From NCBI GenBank assembly GCA_900752065.1, contig CAADTT010000130.1:1-27393 (forward strand): 27,393 bases of DNA. Direction: 5' to 3'. The notes beneath the pieces were generated by a model. The model searched no databases and was not told where the DNA came from. It saw only the letters and a program-made list of their open reading frames with translations. Below, one piece after another: positions 21,791 to 27,393 of the stretch. Each line of letters starts with the position of its first letter. Position 1 is the first letter of the stretch. The translations under genes were made by a program, and so were the position numbers. The stretch comes from Lachnospiraceae bacterium. GTDB lineage: Bacteria > Bacillota > Clostridia > Lachnospirales > Lachnospiraceae.

Positions 21791-23110
21791 ATGAAAAAAG
21801 TAGTGAAGTTCGGCGGAAGCTCCCTTGCCAGCGCAGAGCAGTTCCGAAAGGTGGGAGAAATCATACACAGTGACAGTGCGAGAAAATATGTGGTGCCTTC
21901 GGCGCCTGGAAAGCGCTTTGACGGAGATATTAAAGTGACAGATATGCTTTACCGGTGTTATGCAGCGGCCGAAAAAGGAGAAAATTTTGACGGACTGCTG
22001 GCAGAGATTCAGGCGCGCTATCAGGAGATCATTCAGGGGCTTGGACTTACGCTTTCTCTGGAAGAAGAGTTCCGTGTGATTAAGGAATCCTTTGCAGACC
22101 ATGCAGGCAGCGATTATGCCGCATCCAGAGGCGAATATTTAAACGGAATCCTTATGGCAGACTATCTGGGCTATGAGTTTGTGGATGCTGCGGAAGGCAT
22201 CTGCTTTGACGAGAAAGGGAATTTTGACGCGGAGGCAACGGACGAAAAGCTTTCAAAAAGGCTGGAAAACCTGGAGAGGGTTGTTATTCCGGGATTTTAC
22301 GGGTCAATGCCGGACGGCAGTGTGAAGACCTTTTCAAGAGGGGGTTCGGACATCACCGGCTCGATCGTGGCAAAGACCATTCATGCAGACCTGTATGAAA
22401 ACTGGACAGATGTTTCCGGTTTTTTGATCACGGATCCGAGAATCATTGAAAATCCCCAGGTGATCGATACGATTACATACAGAGAGTTAAGAGAACTGGC
22501 GTACATGGGCGCCACCGTGCTTCATGAGGATGCGATTTTCCCGGTGCGGAAGGCCGGAATCCCCATCAATATCAGAAATACGAATGCACCGCAGGATGCG
22601 GGCACCATGATCGTGGAGAGTACATGCAGAAGGCCGAGATTTACGATCACGGGTATTGCCGGCAAAAAGGGCTTTGCATCCATCAATATCGAGAAGGATA
22701 TGATGAATTCCGAGGTTGGTTTTGGGAGAAAAGTGCTGAATGTATTTGAAGACAATGGGATCTCTTTTGAACATATGCCTTCAGGAATTGATACCATGAC
22801 GATCTTTGTACATCAGACAGAATTTGAGGAGAAGGAGCAGAAGGTACTGGCAGGGATCCACCGTGCAGTAAATCCGGATTCTGTTGATCTGGAGGCAAAC
22901 CTTGCGCTGATCGCTGTGGTGGGGCGCGGTATGCGGGCGACCAGAGGAACAGCAGGACGCATTTTTTCCGCTCTGGCACATGCGAACATTAATGTAAAAA
23001 TGATCGATCAGGGCTCCAGCGAGCTGAATATTATCATCGGTGTGAGAAACGAGGACTTTGAAGCGGCAATCAAGGCAATTTATGATATTTTTGTGACAAC
23101 ACAGTTATAA
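21791..23110 (+). CDS. Aspartate kinase
   Basis: A 439-residue aspartokinase, which phosphorylates aspartate at the start of lysine, threonine and methionine synthesis. The nucleotide and substrate motifs are KFGGSSLAS at the N terminus, FSRGGSDITGS near residue 185 and IFPVRKAGIPINIRNTN near 255. The C-terminal part has two ACT-type regions (FTITGIAGKKGFASINIEKD, then NLALIAVVGRGMRATRGTAG), so allosteric feedback control is expected. It is the longer monofunctional type common in Clostridia, not fused to homoserine dehydrogenase. AGGAGG precedes the ATG. It stands alone and is followed at once by the rex promoter. Which amino acid inhibits it cannot be read from the sequence. Confidence 0.94.
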   Translation: MKKVVKFGGSSLASAEQFRKVGEIIHSDSARKYVVPSAPGKRFDGDIKVTDMLYRCYAAAEKGENFDGLLAEIQARYQEIIQGLGLTLSLEEEFRVIKESFADHAGSDYAASRGEYLNGILMADYLGYEFVDAAEGICFDEKGNFDAEATDEKLSKRLENLERVVIPGFYGSMPDGSVKTFSRGGSDITGSIVAKTIHADLYENWTDVSGFLITDPRIIENPQVIDTITYRELRELAYMGATVLHEDAIFPVRKAGIPINIRNTNAPQDAGTMIVESTCRRPRFTITGIAGKKGFASINIEKDMMNSEVGFGRKVLNVFEDNGISFEHMPSGIDTMTIFVHQTEFEEKEQKVLAGIHRAVNPDSVDLEANLALIAVVGRGMRATRGTAGRIFSALAHANINVKMIDQGSSELNIIIGVRNEDFEAAIKAIYDIFVTTQL

Positions 23111-23113
23111 TAA

Positions 23114-23131
23114 TTGACAGAAATTTAACAT
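23114..23131. promoter_or_regulatory. Possible Rex operator over the rex promoter
   Basis: The 18 bases TTGACAGAAATTTAACAT align with the clostridial Rex consensus TTGTTAA-N4-TTAACAA at 10 of 14 defined positions, with the right half-site TTAACA intact. It covers the -35 and spacer, which would allow autorepression. The match is partial and part of it is forced by the -35 box. Confidence 0.35.
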
Positions 23132-23142
23132 TCCGTTATACT
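23114..23142 (+). promoter_or_regulatory. Sigma-A promoter of rex
   Basis: TTGACA (23114-23119), 17 bases, then TATACT (23137-23142), starting only four bases after the aspartate kinase stop codon. This is the closest match to consensus in the window. Confidence 0.85.
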
Positions 23143-23160
23143 AGAAAATGAAGTGTATCT

Positions 23161-23237
23161 TTCCGGCAGGGGCAGATCTCTGCCGGAATCGTTTTGTGTA
23201 CTTCAGTATGCGAAAAAGGGCGCCGGTGGCGCGCTTT
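23161..23237 (+). promoter_or_regulatory. Structured leader of rex mRNA
   Basis: Two hairpins sit between promoter and start. The first is TTCCGGCAG/CTGCCGGAA (23161-23169 with 23180-23188), followed by GTTTTG. The second is a 10-bp stem with one mismatch (23215-23224 with 23228-23237). The first hairpin plus short T-run could act as a weak attenuator. No known riboswitch was recognised. Confidence 0.45.
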
Positions 23238-23275
23238 CTGTAAAGATACCTGATTTTTTTGGAAAGGTGATTCTG

Positions 23276-23953
23276 ATGGAGGAGAAAGAGATATCCAGGG
23301 CTGTGATAAAACGGCTGCCGCGCTATTACCGATATTTGGGTGACCTGCTGGAAAGCGGTGTAGAGAGGATTTCTTCAAATGAACTGAGTGAAAAAATGCA
23401 TGTGACGGCATCACAGATCAGGCAGGATTTGAACAATTTTGGAGGATTCGGACAGCAGGGATACGGATATAATGTAAAATTTCTTTATAATGAGATAGGA
23501 AAGATCCTGGGGCTTGACAGAACCTACAATATGATTATTGTAGGAGCGGGAAATCTGGGACAGGCTCTGGCAAATTATGTAAAATTTGAAAAGAGGGGTT
23601 TTAAGGTCAAGGGGATTTTTGATGTGAATCCCCAGCTTTTGGGCAGGAAGGTGCGGGGAATAGAGATCCGGATGGCGGATGAGATTCCCGCATTTGTAAA
23701 GGAGCATGATATTCAGATTGCGACGTTGACGCTGCCGAAACATCAGGCAGAAGAGATGGCAGAGATACTGGTGGAAAACGGAGTGAAGGCGATCTGGAAT
23801 TTCGCACATATTGACCTCAGACTGCCGGAGGACGTGATCATAGAGAATGTGCACTTATCCGAAAGCCTGATGCAGTTATCTTATAATATAAACCGTTATG
23901 AGAGGGAACACACTGCAGACAGTCCGGGAGAGCAGCAGGGTGGACATGCATGA
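23276..23953 (+). CDS. rex: Redox-sensing transcriptional repressor Rex
   Basis: A 225-residue Rex protein. The N-terminal winged helix (residues 1-80) includes LPRYYRYLGDLLESGVERIS and TASQIRQDLNNFGGFGQQGY. The Rossmann domain follows with VGAGNLGQAL (89-98), which binds NADH or NAD+. Rex represses fermentation and NADH-reoxidising genes until NADH rises. The open frame begins 41 codons earlier, but that part is the hairpin leader; GGAAAGGTGA precedes the ATG at 23276. It is a single-gene unit with a strong promoter, a possible self-operator and a strong terminator downstream. Confidence 0.95.
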   Translation: MEEKEISRAVIKRLPRYYRYLGDLLESGVERISSNELSEKMHVTASQIRQDLNNFGGFGQQGYGYNVKFLYNEIGKILGLDRTYNMIIVGAGNLGQALANYVKFEKRGFKVKGIFDVNPQLLGRKVRGIEIRMADEIPAFVKEHDIQIATLTLPKHQAEEMAEILVENGVKAIWNFAHIDLRLPEDVIIENVHLSESLMQLSYNINRYEREHTADSPGEQQGGHA

Positions 23954-24008
23954 TTCATATCCTGTGTCCCGCTGTTCCGGGAGATCAAAAGTATAAGGAA
24001 GTCAAAGC

Positions 24009-24062
24009 CCCCGCAGCAAGCTGCGGGGCGTCAAAGAAAAAGGCTGTTATGACAGCCTTTTT
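24009..24062 (+). terminator. Double hairpin terminator after rex
   Basis: A GC-rich hairpin, CCCCGCAGC/GCTGCGGGG (24009-24017 with 24020-24028), is followed by a second one, AAAAAGGCTGT/ACAGCCTTTTT (24037-24047 with 24052-24062), whose right arm supplies the T-tract. The second hairpin is symmetric and may work in both directions. Confidence 0.85.
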
Positions 24063-24108
24063 GTGATGCATTAGCACTTAGGATGTCACATAGAAAGAAG
24101 GTGCAGAT

Positions 24109-25617
24109 TTGAAATATTTGGTAGATGCAGATGAAATGAAAGCGTGTGACAGAGCCACGATAGAGGAATATGGAGTACCATCGCTCGTTCTGATGGAGCG
24201 GGCGGCACTTGCGGCTGTGGAGTGTCTGACGGATGGAAGCTTCTGTCTGAAGCGTGTGCTGGTGGTGTGCGGATCGGGGAATAACGGAGGAGACGGTTTT
24301 GCGATCGCCAGGATCCTGTGGGAGAGAAACGTGAAGGTTGCTGTCTTATTTGCGGGAAAAGAGGAAACTCTGAGCAAAGATGCGCGGATCCAGAAGAATA
24401 TCTGCGAAAAATATGGTATGAATATTGGAACAAACCTGGAGGATGATGAATATACTTGTATCGTAGATGCTATCTTTGGAGTCGGACTGTCGCGGGAGAT
24501 CAAGGGAAACTACAGAGAGGTGATCGAAAAGATCAACAGATCCTCCGCAGAAGTGTTGGCGATAGATATTCCCTCCGGGATTTCCGCAGACAGCGGCCGG
24601 GTGATGGGAACGGCTGTCCGGGCAAAGAAAACGGTCACCTTTGCCTTTGCCAAGCTGGGGCAGGTGCTGTATCCGGGGGCAGAATACTGCGGGGCGCTGG
24701 AAGTCCGTGATATTGGAATTACCCCGAAGGGATTTCTGGGAAAGCTTCCGGATATTTATTATCTGGAGAGAGAGGATCTGCGGGGACTTCCGGAGAGAAT
24801 GACTTATTCGAATAAAGGTACCTATGGCAGAGCGCTTCTTGTGGCCGGGCAGAAAAATATGTGCGGCGCAGCCTGTCTGTCGGCAGAGGCGGCATACCGG
24901 ATGGGGACGGGACTGGTGAAGGTCTGTACAGAGGAGTGCAACCGGGTAATTCTGCAGGAGAAGCTTCCGGAGGCATTGCTTACGGCCTGGGAGCAGGAAA
25001 TTTCCGAAGAAGAGGCAGAGACACTTATGGCATGGCCCACTGCGGCGGGCATAGGGCCGGGATTTGGCACAGGAACGGGAAAAAGGGCACTTTTAAACCG
25101 TCTGCTGTCTGCAGGCACCTGTCCCATCGTGCTGGATGCGGATGCGCTGAACCTGATGGCGGGACAATGCGCCGGACTGAAGGAGTGTAAAAGGTCTGTG
25201 GTGGTGACGCCGCATATCGGAGAAATGGAGAGGCTTACGGGAATACCCAAAGGAGAAATCCTGAAGGATCTGCCGGGCATCTGCCGCAGATTTGCCAGGG
25301 AATACGGCGTGATCTGTGTGTTGAAGGATACGAGGACAGTGATTTCTGACGGAAAAGAGGTCTGTATCAATCTGACCGGGACGGACGGAATGGCCACGGG
25401 AGGTTCTGGTGATGTGCTGACGGGGATTCTTACGGGGCTGCTGGCACAGAAGATGGAGCCCTTTCAGGCTGCGAAGCTTGGCGTGTGGATACACGGAAAG
25501 GCCGGAGAGGCTGCGGCAGAGCGTCTTGGCAGAAGAGGGATGCTTGCCGGGAATATTTTGGAGGAGATACCGAAAATACTGAGGGAAGAGGAGATGCAAT
25601 ATGAAAAAATACGGTAG
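24109..25617 (+). CDS. nnr: Bifunctional NAD(P)H-hydrate epimerase/ADP-dependent dehydratase
   Basis: A 502-residue fusion that repairs damaged NADHX and NADPHX. The N-terminal epimerase (NnrE/YjeF_N, about 1-210) shows KYLVDADEMKACDRATIEEY, GSGNNGGDG (55-63) and DAIFGVGLSREIKG. The C-terminal dehydratase (NnrD, about 225-495) shows TPHIGEMERLTG and GTDGMATGGSGDVLTG from residue 424, the nucleotide and catalytic Asp region. The start is TTG at 24109 with AAGGTG about seven bases upstream; no ATG gives the conserved N terminus. The last 17 bases overlap alr. Only 46 bases separate it from the terminator after rex, and I see no convincing sigma-A promoter there. Confidence 0.94.
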   Translation: MKYLVDADEMKACDRATIEEYGVPSLVLMERAALAAVECLTDGSFCLKRVLVVCGSGNNGGDGFAIARILWERNVKVAVLFAGKEETLSKDARIQKNICEKYGMNIGTNLEDDEYTCIVDAIFGVGLSREIKGNYREVIEKINRSSAEVLAIDIPSGISADSGRVMGTAVRAKKTVTFAFAKLGQVLYPGAEYCGALEVRDIGITPKGFLGKLPDIYYLEREDLRGLPERMTYSNKGTYGRALLVAGQKNMCGAACLSAEAAYRMGTGLVKVCTEECNRVILQEKLPEALLTAWEQEISEEEAETLMAWPTAAGIGPGFGTGTGKRALLNRLLSAGTCPIVLDADALNLMAGQCAGLKECKRSVVVTPHIGEMERLTGIPKGEILKDLPGICRRFAREYGVICVLKDTRTVISDGKEVCINLTGTDGMATGGSGDVLTGILTGLLAQKMEPFQAAKLGVWIHGKAGEAAAERLGRRGMLAGNILEEIPKILREEEMQYEKIR

Positions 25618-26740
25618 AGTCTGGGCAGAGATCGATCTGGATGCAGTTGCGGAAAATTATCAGGCAATGCGGGACAATATCTGCGAAGAGACAAAAATGA
25701 TCGCGGTAGTAAAGACAGACGGATACGGACATGGAGCAGTTCCGGTTTCGAAGCTTCTGGAGCCGCTGGACTATATCTGGGGTTTTGCGGTGGCTACGGC
25801 AGAAGAGGCATACGAACTGAGGAAAAGCGGAATCACAAAACCGATCCTGATTCTGGGCTACACCTTTGCGGAGGATTACGAGCGGCTGACGAAGGAGGAG
25901 ATCCGTCCCGCTGTATTTAAATATGATATGGCAGAGCAGATGTCAGAGGCGGCTCTGGCGGCAGGCAGGAAGATTTCTATCCACCTTGTCCTGGATACAG
26001 GGATGACGAGAATCGGATTTGCTGATACGGAAGAGAGCGTGCGGGAGATTTTAAAGATCCAGGCGCTTCCCGGAATTGAAATTGAGGGGATGTTTACTCA
26101 TTTTGCCAGGGCTGATGAGCTGGATAAATCCCATGCCAGGGAACAGGCCCGGCGGTACATACGTTTTTCAAAAAGGCTGGAGGAGGCAGGCGTTTCCATT
26201 CCGCTGAAACATTGCTCGAACAGTGCGGCAATTTTGGAAATGCCGGAGGTCAATATGGATCTGGTGCGTCCGGGAATTACGGGATATGGAATTTATCCTT
26301 CGGATGAGGTGAGCCGGGAGCGCATTTCTTTGCGGGCGGCAATGTCACTGAAGAGCCATGTTGTCTTTATTAAGGAAGTGGAGGCAGGCGTTCCCGTCAG
26401 CTACGGCGGAACTTATGTGACGGAAAGAACAACAAGGATTGCCACGATCCCGGTAGGATACGGGGATGGTTACCCCAGAAGTCTCTCGAATAAGGGCTGG
26501 GTGCTGATCCGCGGAAAGAAGGCGCCGATTCTTGGAAGGGTATGCATGGATCAGTTTATGGTGGATGTGACAGAAATCCCGGAAGCAAAGGAACTGGATG
26601 AGGCAGTTCTGATGGGAGAGTCTGAAGGAGCTTTTCTGGGAGTTGATGAGCTGGGGAAACTTTCCGGAAGATTCCCCTATGAATTTGTCTGTGATATCGG
26701 CAAGCGTGTGCCGAGAGTTTATCTGGGACGAAAAAAATAG
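25601..26740 (+). CDS. alr: Alanine racemase
   Basis: A 379-residue PLP enzyme that interconverts L- and D-alanine for peptidoglycan. The PLP lysine is Lys38 in AVVKTDGYGHG; the second catalytic base is Tyr268 in VSYGGTYVTE. Other family blocks are present: HLVLDTGMTRIGF, MFTHFARAD, LKHCSNSAAIL, DLVRPGITGYGIYP and GRVCMDQFMVDVT. GAGGAG precedes the ATG, which lies inside the end of nnr, so the two are translationally coupled. The nnr-alr-mazF order is common in Firmicutes. Confidence 0.95.
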   Translation: MKKYGRVWAEIDLDAVAENYQAMRDNICEETKMIAVVKTDGYGHGAVPVSKLLEPLDYIWGFAVATAEEAYELRKSGITKPILILGYTFAEDYERLTKEEIRPAVFKYDMAEQMSEAALAAGRKISIHLVLDTGMTRIGFADTEESVREILKIQALPGIEIEGMFTHFARADELDKSHAREQARRYIRFSKRLEEAGVSIPLKHCSNSAAILEMPEVNMDLVRPGITGYGIYPSDEVSRERISLRAAMSLKSHVVFIKEVEAGVPVSYGGTYVTERTTRIATIPVGYGDGYPRSLSNKGWVLIRGKKAPILGRVCMDQFMVDVTEIPEAKELDEAVLMGESEGAFLGVDELGKLSGRFPYEFVCDIGKRVPRVYLGRKK

Positions 26741-26839
26741 CTGCCGTCCGGCGTATGGATGAGCGGCAAAGCGTCTGCCTGAGACTGCAAAAAGCCTGTG
26801 TATAGCTGCCGAAGATATGGGAATACTAAAGAAAAGAAA

Positions 26840-26867
26840 TGTATCTGTGAAATACAGAGCAGATACA
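26840..26867. promoter_or_regulatory. Inverted repeat upstream of the mazF-like gene
   Basis: TGTATCTG (26840-26847) and CAGATACA (26860-26867) form a perfect 8-base inverted repeat 30 bases upstream of the toxin start. A competing inner stem, TCTGT/ACAGA (26844-26848 with 26854-26858), can also form. It may be an operator or an mRNA hairpin. The rest of the alr-mazF gap shows nothing else. Confidence 0.4.
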
Positions 26868-26896
26868 AGAAACCATAGAATCGGAGTGTGAATTTT

Positions 26897-27268
26897 GTGA
26901 TTATTAAACGAGGGGATATTTTTTATGCAGATCTGCGTCCTGTAGTCGGTTCGGAACAGGGAGGGGTCAGACCGGTTCTGATCATTCAGAATGATATAGG
27001 GAACAGGCACAGCCCTACCGTGATCTGTGCGGCGATCACATCCAAAATGAACAAGGCAAAGCTTCCGACCCATGTGGAAATTGATGCCGGAAAATATGAT
27101 ATGATCAAGGATTCTGTTATTCTTCTGGAGCAGCTTCGGACGATCGACAAAAAAAGGCTGAAGGACCGGGTATGCCATTTGGATGCGGAGATCCTGATGA
27201 GGGTGGACCGGGCGCTGGCTGTCAGTCTGGATATGAGCTGTCAGATGGCGATGCGGATGCATGGCTGA
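26897..27268 (+). CDS. MazF/PemK family mRNA interferase toxin
   Basis: A 123-residue protein of the type II toxin MazF/EndoA family, which cleaves single-stranded mRNA. It reads MIIKRGDIFYADLRPVVGSE, then GGVRPVLIIQND and AAITSKMNKAKLPTHVEI. With the GTG at 26897 as residue 1, the conserved Arg25 and Thr48 fall exactly where the catalytic residues of the Bacillus enzyme are numbered. An earlier in-frame GTG at 26888 would sit on the ribosome binding site GGAG and is rejected. No antitoxin gene fits in the 156 bases upstream, and the 125 bases downstream to the window end show no gene. The antitoxin, if any, lies elsewhere or downstream. Confidence 0.92.
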   Translation: MIIKRGDIFYADLRPVVGSEQGGVRPVLIIQNDIGNRHSPTVICAAITSKMNKAKLPTHVEIDAGKYDMIKDSVILLEQLRTIDKKRLKDRVCHLDAEILMRVDRALAVSLDMSCQMAMRMHG

Positions 27269-27393
27269 ACTGTTACATATAGGGCGGCAGTTTTATACAG
27301 TTTTGAAAGGTAAAAAAAATTCGCACAAAATGTGCTGATTTCATGTGGATTCCTAAAAGATGGTGTAAAATATAAGAAAAACTTTTTCGCAGA

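Noticed and set aside
27269..27393. Last 125 bases of the window
   Set aside because: AT-rich with a small GCACA/TGTGC hairpin near 27323-27335; no convincing promoter pair, frame or RNA gene could be supported.
1..27393. Mobile elements, CRISPR arrays, tRNA or rRNA genes
   Set aside because: No transposase, integrase, regularly spaced repeat, or RNA gene consensus was seen on either strand.

Overview
The window looks like chromosomal DNA of a spore-forming, low-to-moderate GC Clostridia, most likely a Lachnospiraceae (Blautia/Dorea-like) gut anaerobe. This rests on gene content and order: yicC-remA-gmk-rpoZ-rimO-pgsA-cinA, a Rex redox repressor, a eukaryotic-type NADP isocitrate dehydrogenase, a Csp-like subtilisin and a PadR/DUF2812 pair. 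No rRNA, tRNA, CRISPR array, transposase or phage gene was seen. The taxon is an inference; no search was run.

Layout. (1) 116-5435: one tightly packed + strand housekeeping operon with a clear sigma-A promoter, overlapping or nearly abutting genes and a hairpin at its end (RNase YicC, RemA, guanylate kinase, omega subunit, RimO, PgsA, CinA). (2) 5475-8706: an accessory stretch with traits that suggest sporulation. It has two small unknown proteins and a Csp-like subtilisin with an intact triad, all on the minus strand. It also has a strikingly Cys/Gly/Asn-rich 96-residue protein (minus strand) and a 38-residue microprotein (plus strand). The last two each sit behind a match to the sigma-K promoter pattern. 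(3) 8747-12382: a soluble PAS-type hybrid histidine kinase, preceded by a terminator-like leader, and a metallo-beta-lactamase-fold hydrolase. (4) 12513-14342: a self-regulated PadR/DUF2812 module, convergent with and overlapping a LysR regulator. (5) 14440-17293: a gene set divergent from the LysR gene, with LysR-type inverted repeats and promoters in the shared region. It holds an 86-residue protein, an iron-sulfur-flavoprotein-like reductase, a 21-residue ORF, a carboxymuconolactone decarboxylase/cupin fusion and an alpha/beta hydrolase with a Cys nucleophile. It reads as a small redox or detoxification operon of unknown substrate. (6) 17317-19671: an intracellular subtilisin with a sigma-K-like promoter, then icd. 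(7) 19685-27393: ABC-F protein (minus), aspartate kinase, rex with a structured leader, nnr (NAD(P)H-hydrate repair), alr and a MazF-type toxin without a neighbouring antitoxin.

Best candidates for something not well described are the Cys-rich protein/subtilisin locus and its microprotein neighbour, the leader RNA in front of the hybrid kinase, and the LysR-linked redox operon. Everything else is ordinary core genome. Start sites were moved from the longest open frame to the ATG, GTG or TTG with a sensible ribosome binding site wherever the two disagreed; these cases are stated.
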